Below are positions 1-7,431 of a stretch of DNA of 14,702 bases, one piece after another. The first letter of the stretch is position 1. Each line of letters starts with the position of its first letter. The notes below the pieces were generated by a model. It did no database searches. It was not told the origin of the DNA and worked only from the letters and a program-made list of their open reading frames with translations. The position numbers and the translations under genes are program-made. Source of the stretch: Bacillota bacterium (GTDB lineage Bacteria; Bacillota; Clostridia; Peptostreptococcales; Anaerovoracaceae); assembly GCA_016284485.1 (NCBI GenBank), contig JAEEOX010000179.1, positions 1-14,702 of the forward strand. Direction: 5' to 3'.

Positions 1-346
1 CGCCTATGACATCGTTCTGAACGGCGTCGAGCTGGGCGGAGGCTCCGTCAGGATCCACGACAGGAAGCTTCAGAAGATGATGTTTGAGGCTCTGGGCCTC
101 ACAGACGAGGAGTGCGACGAGAAGTTCGGCTTCCTCATCGAAGCCTTCAAGTACGGTGCGCCGCCTCATGCAGGCCTGGCCTACGGACTTGACAGATTCG
201 TCATGCTGCTTCTCGGCGAACCTTCCATCAGAGAAGTCATCGCTTTCCCGAAGAACCAGAACGCACAGTGCCTGGTCTCCGGAGCACCTTCCGTGGTGGA
301 CGACGCTCAGCTTGAAGAACTGGGGATCGGAGTAAGACATGAGTAA
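1..346 (+). CDS. aspS: Aspartyl-tRNA synthetase, C-terminal end (partial)
   Basis: This is the last 114 codons of a class II aminoacyl-tRNA synthetase that charges tRNA with aspartate in the cytoplasm; the 5' part lies outside the window. Reading from base 2, the protein opens with a stretch resembling the AspRS core (AYDIVLNGVELGGGSVRIHD) and then shows class II motif 3, GLAYGLDRFVMLLLG, whose arginine contacts ATP. The following IREVIAFPKNQNAQC and the closing LEELGI are typical AspRS tail features. Class II enzymes for Lys and Asn share the motif 3 fold, but the IAFPK segment and tail point to AspRS. The stop codon (344-346) overlaps the nadD start by 8 bases, so the two are probably cotranscribed and translationally coupled. 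The GAD insertion that marks bacterial-type AspRS would lie upstream and cannot be judged. Confidence 0.95.
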   Translation, partial: AYDIVLNGVELGGGSVRIHDRKLQKMMFEALGLTDEECDEKFGFLIEAFKYGAPPHAGLAYGLDRFVMLLLGEPSIREVIAFPKNQNAQCLVSGAPSVVDDAQLEELGIGVRHE

Positions 347-947
347 GATAGGAGTGCTGGGAGGGACTTTCGATCCCATCCACAACGGCCACGTGGCCCT
401 TGGCCTCGCCGCACTGGATGAGGTTGGACTGGATAAACTGATCGTAATGCCCGCCCACATCCAGCCTTTCAAACAGCATAGGAAGATCGCCCAGGATGAA
501 CACAGACTGGCCATGGCCCGCCTTGCCTTCGAGGGCAGGGAAGGAGTGGAGGTATCGGATTTTGAGATGACTAAGGGAGACATCTCATATTCCTACGATA
601 CCATGTCCTATCTGAGGACGATCTATCCCTATGACGACCTCTATTTCGTCATGGGCACGGATTCATTCCTCAAGGTGGACAGGTGGTACAAGGGCGAAGA
701 TCTGCTGGAGGAGTTCAGCTTCATAGTAAGCTCACGCCCGGGATATCCCGAAAAGGTGCTGGAGTCCAAGATCCGCTTCATCGCTGAGGACTATGGCACT
801 GAGATCATAAGGCTCAAGACCAAGATGCCTGAGATCAGTTCCACAGAGATCAGGGACGCCGCGCTTTTCGGCGAGTCCATCAGCCATCTGGTGCCCAAGG
901 CCGTGGAAGAATACATCTACAGAAACGGACTTTATGATGAAGACTGA
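339..947 (+). CDS. nadD: Nicotinate-nucleotide adenylyltransferase
   Basis: The enzyme joins nicotinate mononucleotide and ATP to give deamido-NAD, the penultimate step of NAD synthesis. The 202-residue product has the usual family length. The nucleotidyltransferase signature GGTFDPIHNGH is at residues 8-18, with the catalytic HxGH-type histidines H15 and H18. The second nucleotide-binding motif, ISSTEIR, is at 166-172. GTDSF (106-110) corresponds to the G-[AT]-D segment that recognises the nucleotide base. The ATG at 339 lies inside the end of aspS and gives the signature its normal distance from the N terminus. The gene overlaps the next one by 14 bases. NadD followed by YqeK and RsfS is a conserved order in Bacillota, which supports the call. 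Confidence 0.97.
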   Translation: MSKIGVLGGTFDPIHNGHVALGLAALDEVGLDKLIVMPAHIQPFKQHRKIAQDEHRLAMARLAFEGREGVEVSDFEMTKGDISYSYDTMSYLRTIYPYDDLYFVMGTDSFLKVDRWYKGEDLLEEFSFIVSSRPGYPEKVLESKIRFIAEDYGTEIIRLKTKMPEISSTEIRDAALFGESISHLVPKAVEEYIYRNGLYDED

Positions 948-1845
948 TCTTAAAGAGAGGCTCCTGACTTTCATGGATCAGAACCTTACCCCGGAGCGCA
1001 AAAAACACACGGAAGGGGTAAGGAAGATGGCCGGGGAACTGGCAAGGAAGTACGGAGCAGACGTTGAGAAGGCCGACATCGCGGCCATATCCCACGATTT
1101 TTACAGATATCTTGACGGAGAGGAACTCAACAGCTTCATAAGAGAGCATGGGCTTCCGGAAAAGTATCTGAACAACCCGTCTCTGGCTCACAGCAAGGTT
1201 GCCGCCATAAGGCTGAGATCTGATTTCGGCATAGATGACGAGGATATACTGAACGCTGTTTCATACCACACAACGGGAAGACCGGGTATGTCCGTGCTGG
1301 AGAAGGTAATTTACCTGGCGGACGCCATAGAGGAAGGCAGAAGCTATCCCGGAGTGGATGAGATCAGAGAGGCAGCCCGGGAAGGGCTGGATCAGGGAGT
1401 AATGAGATCCCTTATAAACACCAGGGAACACGTGCTTTCAAAGGGCAGGTTCCTTGATGAAGATACGCTTAAAACTATAGAATTTTTGCAAGGAGACAAA
1501 ATGACAAACAGAGAGTACGCATTGCTGGCGGCTGAGACATTATCCAAAAAGAAGGCGCAGGACATGGTTCTGATCGACATCAGCGAGAAATCAGGTTTTG
1601 CAGATTATTTCCTCATCGCTACCGGCAACTCCGTCAGAATGATCAATTCACTGGCGGATGAAGTCGAGGATGCCATGGAGAACGCGGAGCTTCCCGTAAA
1701 GTCCGTGGAGGGAAAGAACGTATCGGAATGGATACTTCTGGACTTTGGCGACCTTGTCGTCAATTTGTTCACTCCTGAGATGAGAGAAAAATACAACATT
1801 GAGAGAATCTGGGCGGATTGCCCCATTGAGCAGATCGAGGCGTAA
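934..1845 (+). CDS. YqeK HD-domain phosphohydrolase fused in frame to RsfS
   Basis: This single 303-residue frame holds two proteins that are normally separate. Residues 1 to about 185 are a YqeK-type HD hydrolase, a family shown in other Bacillota to cleave diadenosine tetraphosphate. Likely metal ligands are H25, the HD pair H54-D55, H86, H112 and D130, followed by the family-like AIEEGRSYPGVDEIR. From residue 190 the sequence is a complete RsfS ribosomal silencing factor. No stop codon separates them, and the linker QGDK is encoded by the bases that form the rsfS ribosome-binding site. Start could be ATG 934 or ATG 937; both lie within the end of nadD, and no strong Shine-Dalgarno is seen. 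A one-base length error in the T5 run at 1483-1487 would restore two overlapping genes, so the fusion needs checking. Confidence 0.88.
   Translation: MMKTDLKERLLTFMDQNLTPERKKHTEGVRKMAGELARKYGADVEKADIAAISHDFYRYLDGEELNSFIREHGLPEKYLNNPSLAHSKVAAIRLRSDFGIDDEDILNAVSYHTTGRPGMSVLEKVIYLADAIEEGRSYPGVDEIREAAREGLDQGVMRSLINTREHVLSKGRFLDEDTLKTIEFLQGDKMTNREYALLAAETLSKKKAQDMVLIDISEKSGFADYFLIATGNSVRMINSLADEVEDAMENAELPVKSVEGKNVSEWILLDFGDLVVNLFTPEMREKYNIERIWADCPIEQIEA
1490..1503 (+). promoter_or_regulatory. Intact internal ribosome-binding site and start for rsfS
   Basis: AAGGAG at 1490-1495, five bases before ATG 1501, is a near-ideal Shine-Dalgarno. It lies inside the open yqeK frame and codes for the linker residues. 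Its preservation argues that RsfS is still initiated independently. In the +1 frame the same ATG carries a TGA (ATGA at 1501-1504), the usual arrangement when yqeK and rsfS are separate overlapping genes. Confidence 0.8.
1501..1845 (+). CDS. rsfS: Ribosomal silencing factor RsfS (internal start within the fused frame)
   Basis: Starting at the ATG at 1501, this frame gives a 114-residue protein of normal RsfS (DUF143) length. RsfS binds ribosomal protein uL14 on the large subunit and blocks subunit joining when nutrients are short. Family features visible are KKAQDMVLIDISEKSGFADY near the N terminus, the IATGNSVR segment, and EWILLDFGDLVVNLF followed by YNIERIW near the C terminus. A strong Shine-Dalgarno (AAGGAG, 1490-1495) sits 5 bases before the ATG, so free RsfS can very likely be made even though the upstream yqeK frame reads straight in. 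It is listed separately because it may be the main functional product. It is followed after 2 bases by leuS. Confidence 0.8.
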   Translation: MTNREYALLAAETLSKKKAQDMVLIDISEKSGFADYFLIATGNSVRMINSLADEVEDAMENAELPVKSVEGKNVSEWILLDFGDLVVNLFTPEMREKYNIERIWADCPIEQIEA

Positions 1846-1847
1846 AA

Positions 1848-4322
1848 ATGAAAGAACGTTACGAATTCACAGAAGTTGAGAAAAAATGGCAAAAGGTCTG
1901 GGAAGAGCAGGGCGTTTTCAAGACAGAGGAGGACCCCTCAAAGGAGAAGTTCTACTGCCTTGAGATGTTCCCTTATCCTTCCGGAAAGCTTCACATGGGC
2001 CACGTCAGGAACTACTCCATAGGAGACGTGGTGGCCAGGTTCAAGAAGATGGACGGATATAACGTCCTTCATCCCATGGGATTCGACTCCTTCGGCCTTC
2101 CCGCCGAAAACGCCGCCATCGAACACGGCATCCATCCCTCCAAGTGGACCTGGGAAAACATCCACGACATGGAGGAACAGCTGAGAGAGCTGGGACTTTC
2201 CTATGACTGGGACAGAGAGTGCTGCACATGCTCAGAGGAATATTACCGCTGGATGCAGTGGATCTTCATCCAGTTCTACAAGAGGGGACTGGCCTATAAA
2301 AAGGAGAACCCGGTGAACTGGTGTCCCTCCTGCCAGACAGTGCTTGCCAACGAACAGGTAGTGGACGGCGCCTGCGAGAGATGTCACACACCCGTGGTCA
2401 AGAAGAACCTGAGCCAGTGGTATCTCAAGATCACCGACTACGCTGACAGACTTCTTGAAAACATAGACAACGGCGCTCTGGACGGATGGCCCGAAAAGGT
2501 CAGACTCATGCAAAAGAACTGGATCGGACGTTCCTACGGATGCGAGGTCGACTTCAAGGTCAAGGATTCCGACGAGGTGCTTACAGTATTCACCACCAGG
2601 GTGGACACCATCTACGGAACCACCTTCATGGTGCTGGCTCCCGAGTATCCCACAGTTCTTGAGAACGTGAAGGGCACTGAGTACGAGCAGCCCGTTCTGG
2701 ACTACATCGACAGAGTCAATCACATGAACGAGATCGAGCGTACCTCCACAACAGCCGAAAAGACTGGAGTCTTCATCGGCAAGTACGCCATCAATCCCTT
2801 CACCCACAAGGAGATGCCCATCTTCATTTCCGACTACGTCCTCATGGGCTACGGTACAGGAGCAGTCATGGGCGTTCCGGCTCACGACCAGAGAGACTTC
2901 GAGTTCGCTACCAAGTTCGGACTTGAGATCACTCCCGTGGTAGATCCCGGCGATCCCGAGGTTGACGTGAACGACCTGAAGCAGGCCTGTGCCGCCTCCG
3001 GCACCATGATCAATTCCGGAGAGATCACAGGAATGAACTCCAACGACGCCATCCCCTACATGATAGAGAAGGCTGAGCGCGAGGGACTGGGCCACAGAAA
3101 GGTGAACTACAAGCTGAGAGACTGGCTGATCTCCAGACAGAGATACTGGGGAACACCCATTCCCATGATCTACTGCGAGACCTGCGGATGGGTGCCTGAG
3201 AAGGAAGAGAACCTTCCGGTGCTGCTTCCCACGGACGTGAAGTTTACGGGCAAGGGCGAGTCTCCCATAGCAACGTCTCCAACGTTCAGAAAGTGCACCT
3301 GCCCCAAGTGCGGCGGACCTGCTGAGAGGGAAGTGGACACCATGGACACATTCCTCGATTCGTCCTGGTATTTTTTGCGCTACTGCGATCCCAGGAATGC
3401 GGAGAAGCCCTTTGAGAAGGAAAAGGTGGACTACTGGATGCAGGTGGATCAGTATATCGGAGGCGTTGAGCACGCCATACTTCACCTGATGTATTCCAGA
3501 TTCTTCACCATGGTGCTTCACGACATGGGCATGGTGGGCGTGGAAGAACCCTTCGCCAACCTGCTGACTCAGGGCATGGTAAACAAGGACGGAAGGAAGA
3601 TGTCCAAGTCCATCGGAAACGTGGTAACCCCCAGGGAGATCATCGACAAGTACGGTGCGGACACCGCCAGACTTTTCATACTGTTCGCTGCTCCTCCCGA
3701 GAAGGAACTGGACTGGTCAGATGCAGGAGTTGAGGGATCCTTCAGGTTCCTCACAAGAGTTTACAGGCTGATCTACGAACTTAAGTCCAGAGGTCTTAAG
3801 GACGGCGAGGTCGTTGTTAAGACAGCAGAGGACAGAGCCCTGAACTACAAGCTCAACTTCGCCATCAAGAAGGTGAGAGAGGACGTAGGCGGCAGGTTCA
3901 TGTTCAACACGGCCATCTCCTCCATCATGGAGCTGGTAAACGAGATCTACAAGTACAAGGATCAGAAGGAAATAAACGAGCCCCTGCTCAGAAAGGCTGC
4001 AAGAGAGCTCATCGTCATCCTTTCACCCTTCGTACCTCACATCGCAGAAGAGATGTGGGAGCACGTGGGTGGAGAGGGTCTGTGCTGCCTGCAGTCATGG
4101 CCTGCCTTCGACGAGAAGTCTCTTGTGCTGGATGAGATAGAGATAGTTGTCCAGATCAACGGCAAGGTGAGAGACAAGCTTGTCGTTCCAAAGGACATTT
4201 CAAAACAGGAACTGGAGCAGGCCGCTCTGGGTTCCGAAAAGATCAGGGAATTCACTGAGGGCAAGGAGATATTCAAAGTCATAACCGTGCCCGGAAAACT
4301 GGTGAACCTGGTCGTTAAATAG
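1848..4322 (+). CDS. leuS: Leucyl-tRNA synthetase
   Basis: The product is the class I enzyme that charges tRNA-Leu. It is 824 residues, close to the bacterial norm. The HIGH-type signature is HMGH at residues 49-52 and the KMSKS loop is at 584-588. A Cys4 cluster (C159, C162, C176, C179) sits in the first zinc-ribbon-like insertion, and a second one is formed by C443, C446, C483/C485 and C488. The CP1 editing domain shows the threonine-rich TTRVDTIYG and the GVPAHDQRD segment, where D347 matches the conserved editing aspartate, so proofreading should be intact. The start follows rsfS by 2 bases, with GAGG (1837-1840) as its Shine-Dalgarno, indicating coupled translation. No T-box leader is present, as expected for an internal operon gene. 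Confidence 0.98.
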   Translation: MKERYEFTEVEKKWQKVWEEQGVFKTEEDPSKEKFYCLEMFPYPSGKLHMGHVRNYSIGDVVARFKKMDGYNVLHPMGFDSFGLPAENAAIEHGIHPSKWTWENIHDMEEQLRELGLSYDWDRECCTCSEEYYRWMQWIFIQFYKRGLAYKKENPVNWCPSCQTVLANEQVVDGACERCHTPVVKKNLSQWYLKITDYADRLLENIDNGALDGWPEKVRLMQKNWIGRSYGCEVDFKVKDSDEVLTVFTTRVDTIYGTTFMVLAPEYPTVLENVKGTEYEQPVLDYIDRVNHMNEIERTSTTAEKTGVFIGKYAINPFTHKEMPIFISDYVLMGYGTGAVMGVPAHDQRDFEFATKFGLEITPVVDPGDPEVDVNDLKQACAASGTMINSGEITGMNSNDAIPYMIEKAEREGLGHRKVNYKLRDWLISRQRYWGTPIPMIYCETCGWVPEKEENLPVLLPTDVKFTGKGESPIATSPTFRKCTCPKCGGPAEREVDTMDTFLDSSWYFLRYCDPRNAEKPFEKEKVDYWMQVDQYIGGVEHAILHLMYSRFFTMVLHDMGMVGVEEPFANLLTQGMVNKDGRKMSKSIGNVVTPREIIDKYGADTARLFILFAAPPEKELDWSDAGVEGSFRFLTRVYRLIYELKSRGLKDGEVVVKTAEDRALNYKLNFAIKKVREDVGGRFMFNTAISSIMELVNEIYKYKDQKEINEPLLRKAARELIVILSPFVPHIAEEMWEHVGGEGLCCLQSWPAFDEKSLVLDEIEIVVQINGKVRDKLVVPKDISKQELEQAALGSEKIREFTEGKEIFKVITVPGKLVNLVVK

Positions 4323-4336
4323 ACAGAAAGGTAAAA

Positions 4337-6013
4337 ATGGCAAGAAGAAAGAAGAAACCCGAGTCTGTGCTGAAGATAATTCCCATCGGTGGATTGAATG
4401 AGATCGGGAAAAACATGACTCTTCTGGAGTACGAAGATGAGATAATGATCATCGACTGCGGAATGAGTTTCCCCGATGACGATATGCTTGGGATAGACGT
4501 TGTAATACCGGATTTCAGCTATTTGATCGCCAACCGTGAAAAGATCAGGGGACTGGTGATCACCCACGGCCACGAGGACCACATAGGAGCCATTCCGTAT
4601 TTCCTCAGGGACTTCGACGTCCCGGTGTACGGAACCAGGCTCACCATGGGTCTGGTGCAGAGCAAGCTGGAGGAACACGGCATTACGGGCGACCTCGAGA
4701 CCATAAACGCAGGCGAGTGCTTTAAGATCGGCAGCTATTTCGAAGTGGAGGCCATAAGGACCACACATTCCATAGCTGACAGCATATGCATCGCCGTAAG
4801 GACACCTGTGGGAGTGGTCTTCCATTCAGGCGATTTCAAGATCGATTACACTCCGGTGGACGGAGATCCCATAAACCTGGGAAAACTGGCTGAGATCGGC
4901 GAACAGGGCGTCAGACTGATGCTCTGCGACTCCACCAATGCCACCCGTCCCGGATTCACAAAGTCTGAAAGATCCGTAGGGGAGACCCTGGGGACCATTT
5001 TCAGCACAGCAAAAAACAGAATAATAATAGCGACTTTCTCCTCCAATGTTCACAGGGTCCAGAAGATAATCGAGAACGCCTGTGCCTGCGGAAGGAAGGT
5101 GGCAGTCTCCGGAAGATCCATGGAGAGGGTGGTGAGCATCGCTTCCGAGCTGGGATATCTGGACATTCCCGAAGGGACTCTGGTAAACATCAGATCCGCA
5201 AAGAACATCCCGGATGACCAGCTGGTGATAATCACCACAGGTTCCCAGGGGGAGCCCATGTCGGCTCTTTCCAGGATCGCCTACGGTGAGCACAAGGACG
5301 TCAAGATCAAGCCCGGCGACATGGTAATCCTCAGTTCCACTCCGGTGCCCGGAAACGAAAAGAGCGTGTCCACCGTAGTGAATAAGCTCTTCGAGGACGG
5401 AGCGGACGTGATCTATTCGGATATCGCCGAGATCCACGTTTCGGGACACGCCTGTCAGGAGGAACTGAAGCTGATCCACACACTCATCAAACCGGATTAT
5501 TTCATGCCGGTCCACGGTGAGTACAGGCACCTTATGAGGCACGCCAGACTTGCTGAGGAACTGGGAGAGGATCCCGACAACATCTTTGTTCTCGGTAACG
5601 GTGACATACTTTATCTAACGGAGAACGAGGCGTTCTGCGAGAGAGACATGGTGCCTTCCGATGCGATACTGGTGGACGGTCTCGGTGTGGGAGACGTGGG
5701 AAACATCGTCCTGAGAGACAGGAAGAACCTTTCCAAGTCCGGACTGGTGATCGTATGTTTTGCGGTGGCAAAGGAAGGATACGTGGTGTCCGGCCCGGAG
5801 ATCGTATCCAGGGGCTTCGTCTACGTGAAGGAGCATGAGGACCTCATAGAGGCAGCTAAAGAAGTATCTCTTAAGGCGGTTGAACAGGCCTTCGATGACG
5901 GTCTTACCGACTGGGCAGCCCTCAAGTCCAGAGTCAGGGATGAACTTTCCAGGTACATCACGGAAGTGACCAAGAGAAGTCCCATTATTTTACCCATATT
6001 TTTGGAGGTTTGA
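4337..6013 (+). CDS. rnjA: Ribonuclease J
   Basis: This is a 558-residue metallo-beta-lactamase/beta-CASP ribonuclease, the usual length for RNase J, which degrades and matures RNA from the 5' end and can also cut internally. The zinc-binding HGHEDH motif is at residues 77-82. Further ligands are carried by the TTHSI segment, the aspartate of FHSGDFKID, and the beta-CASP histidine in PVHGEYRHL. The C-terminal region needed for dimer formation is present. The start follows leuS by 14 bases, with GAAAGG as a moderate ribosome-binding site. Whether it matches J1 or J2 of species with two copies cannot be told here. The very lysine/arginine-rich N terminus (MARRKKK) is common in this family. It is probably cotranscribed with ylbF, another RNA-decay gene. 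Confidence 0.95.
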   Translation: MARRKKKPESVLKIIPIGGLNEIGKNMTLLEYEDEIMIIDCGMSFPDDDMLGIDVVIPDFSYLIANREKIRGLVITHGHEDHIGAIPYFLRDFDVPVYGTRLTMGLVQSKLEEHGITGDLETINAGECFKIGSYFEVEAIRTTHSIADSICIAVRTPVGVVFHSGDFKIDYTPVDGDPINLGKLAEIGEQGVRLMLCDSTNATRPGFTKSERSVGETLGTIFSTAKNRIIIATFSSNVHRVQKIIENACACGRKVAVSGRSMERVVSIASELGYLDIPEGTLVNIRSAKNIPDDQLVIITTGSQGEPMSALSRIAYGEHKDVKIKPGDMVILSSTPVPGNEKSVSTVVNKLFEDGADVIYSDIAEIHVSGHACQEELKLIHTLIKPDYFMPVHGEYRHLMRHARLAEELGEDPDNIFVLGNGDILYLTENEAFCERDMVPSDAILVDGLGVGDVGNIVLRDRKNLSKSGLVIVCFAVAKEGYVVSGPEIVSRGFVYVKEHEDLIEAAKEVSLKAVEQAFDDGLTDWAALKSRVRDELSRYITEVTKRSPIILPIFLEV

Positions 6014-6015
6014 TT

Positions 6016-6351
6016 ATGAACGTATATGATCAGGCTCATCAGCTTGCTCTTGCGATCAAGGAATCCGATGAGTTCAAGCGCTATGATGCCGGAAAAAAGC
6101 AGATAAGCAGCAACGAGAATTTAAAGGAAATGCTCAACGACTTCCAGAAGCGTTCCATGGAACTCCAGCTCAGGCAGCTCCAGGGAGAGCAGCCCGATCC
6201 TGAGGACATGGCCAGCGTGCAGAGGCTTCTGGGCGTCATCACCATGGATCCGCTGGCTTCCCAGTATCTGGAAGCTGAGATGAGATTCAGCCTGATGATG
6301 AAGGACGTCTACGACATTCTTCAGGAAGCCGCAGGCATGGGAGAACTTTGA
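6016..6351 (+). CDS. ylbF: YlbF/YmcA family protein (RNA-processing regulator)
   Basis: This is a small, helical, glutamine- and glutamate-rich protein of 111 residues with the Com_YlbF (DUF964) pattern: an N-terminal MNVYDQAHQLALAIKESDEF, then NENLKEMLNDFQKRSMELQ, and a C-terminal helix with PLASQYLEAE. In B. subtilis the relatives YlbF and YmcA form, with YaaT, the Ric complex that guides RNase Y in mRNA maturation and affects competence, biofilm and sporulation. The start is the ATG at 6016, set by a strong GGAGG at 6004-6008; a TTG six bases upstream is less likely. The gene begins 2 bases after the rnjA stop, which links it to RNA turnover. No enzymatic motif is present, so it is likely a scaffold. 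YlbF versus YmcA assignment is not certain. Confidence 0.85.
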   Translation: MNVYDQAHQLALAIKESDEFKRYDAGKKQISSNENLKEMLNDFQKRSMELQLRQLQGEQPDPEDMASVQRLLGVITMDPLASQYLEAEMRFSLMMKDVYDILQEAAGMGEL

Positions 6352-6357
6352 TCTGAA

Positions 6358-7305
6358 TTGACTCTGTATATTCCATTCATATGCCTGGCAATAGGCTGCG
6401 CCCTGAACTGGAAGGGACTTCCAAAGGGCGTTCTGAACATAATAGACAGGATCGTGACTTTCTCGCTGATCCTCCTCATGGCTGTTATCGGCCTTAATGT
6501 GGGGACGTCGGAGCAGGTAATGAACAACCTGGGGCGCATCGGGTTCAATTGCCTGGTGCTCTGCCTGGGTGCGATATTTTTCGCGGTGGCACTTTTTGTC
6601 CTGCTGGAAAAGACAGTCATGCCCCTGGAAGAGATCAGGAAGAAGCTCCTGATGGAGAAGGGTCTCGACATCGAACTTCCAAAGAAGGGCAAGGGGCCGG
6701 ATCCTCTGGTGTTCATTCTTCCCGCCGCCATAATCGGGGGGATCCTTGTCGGAAGGTTCCTGGTGCCGGACATATCAGCCGGCGCTCTGGACACGATTCT
6801 GAATATCTCACTGGTGCTTCTCTACACCGGAGCCGGAGTGTCCCTGGCATCCGCAAGGACTGCCTTCGACTACCTCAAAAAACTTGGGCTCAGGATCCTT
6901 CTTATGCCCGTGGCGATATTTCTGGGCGGCATTTTGTCCGGAGCGGTCTTCGGCAAGATACTGGGAGTGGATCTTCTCTGGTCAGTGACCGCTTCCGCTA
7001 GCATGGGCTACTACAGCCTGCCCGGAGCCTTCATGACAGAGGCCTACGGGGTGGAAGCAGGCGTGTACGGCTTCATGGTCAACGTCTTAAGAGACGTATG
7101 CACCATAATCCTCATGCCGCTTCTGACCAGGATATCCAAGGGTGCGCCCATAGCCTCAGGAGCTGGAGGATGCATGGATACCATGTTCGTTCCCGTGTCC
7201 AGGGCAGTGGGGCCTGAACTCAGCCTTGTGGCGCTCCTTGTGGGGGCACTGGTCACCGTCATCGTTCCGTTCTGGCTTCCCCTGAGCGGGATGATCCTGG
7301 GATGA
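6358..7305 (+). CDS. lysO: LysO-type lysine exporter (DUF340) membrane protein
   Basis: This is a 315-residue, strongly hydrophobic integral membrane protein with about eight predicted membrane spans. The C-terminal half carries the DUF340 family signature, a GYYSLPGAFMTEAYG segment followed by N, R and D in FMVNVLRDVC, then a GGCMDTMFVPV segment. This matches E. coli LysO (YbjE), which exports lysine and toxic analogues. A charged cytoplasmic loop (around residues 89-113) joins the two halves. The start is TTG 6358, the only possible start after an in-frame TGA at 6349, and the next in-frame ATG would remove the first membrane span. GGGAG at 6339-6343 is a distant ribosome-binding site, so translation may depend on coupling with ylbF, whose stop is 6 bases upstream. 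Substrate is inferred from the family. Confidence 0.85.
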   Translation: MTLYIPFICLAIGCALNWKGLPKGVLNIIDRIVTFSLILLMAVIGLNVGTSEQVMNNLGRIGFNCLVLCLGAIFFAVALFVLLEKTVMPLEEIRKKLLMEKGLDIELPKKGKGPDPLVFILPAAIIGGILVGRFLVPDISAGALDTILNISLVLLYTGAGVSLASARTAFDYLKKLGLRILLMPVAIFLGGILSGAVFGKILGVDLLWSVTASASMGYYSLPGAFMTEAYGVEAGVYGFMVNVLRDVCTIILMPLLTRISKGAPIASGAGGCMDTMFVPVSRAVGPELSLVALLVGALVTVIVPFWLPLSGMILG

Positions 7306-7312
7306 TACAGAC

Positions 7313-7338
7313 GGACTTTAACATTTTGTTGCAAGTCC
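7313..7338. repeat. Interrupted inverted repeat over the efp -35 region
   Basis: GGACTT (7313-7318) pairs with AAGTCC (7333-7338), and inside it AACA (7320-7323) pairs with TGTT (7327-7330), leaving a TTT loop. The right arm covers the -35 box of the efp promoter. No T-run follows, so it is not an intrinsic terminator for the upstream operon. It may be an operator or chance. Confidence 0.45.
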
Positions 7339-7358
7339 CATCTGGAGTATGATATAAT
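7329..7358 (+). promoter_or_regulatory. Sigma-A type promoter for efp
   Basis: A perfect -10 box TATAAT (7353-7358) is preceded by the extended element TGA (7350-7352) and, 18 bases upstream, by TTGCAA (7329-7334; 4 of 6 matches to TTGACA). Transcription would start near 7365 and give a leader of about 67 bases. The -10 with its extension is very close to consensus, consistent with high expression of EF-P. It is the clearest promoter in the window. Confidence 0.8.
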
Positions 7359-7431
7359 TTTAGAGTTGAAAATTATGCTATATTTTGTGGCATGAAGATA
7401 TCGTTTGATCTTTTGAACAGGAGAAGGAAAT

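Noticed and set aside
1848..1850. T-box or other leader controlling leuS
   Set aside because: Only 2 bases separate leuS from the preceding gene, leaving no space for a leader RNA.
2232..3521. Long open frame (429 codons) on the minus strand opposite leuS
   Set aside because: It lies wholly inside a clearly conserved leuS frame, has no recognisable domain or ribosome-binding site, and its low-complexity His/Leu/Val content is the complement of leuS codons.
4826..5542. Minus-strand frame of 238 codons opposite rnjA, and a similar one at 4037-4825
   Set aside because: Both are shadows of conserved genes; the codon bias of the + strand leaves the antisense frame open by chance.
6549..7001. A 150-codon plus-strand frame inside lysO
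   Set aside because: The alternative frame gives a hydrophilic, repetitive Gly/Arg/Ser sequence with no family resemblance, while the overlapping frame is a good membrane protein.
7306..7345. Possible terminator for the aspS-to-lysO operon
   Set aside because: The hairpin at 7313-7338 has an interrupted stem and no following T-run, so I do not call it a terminator.
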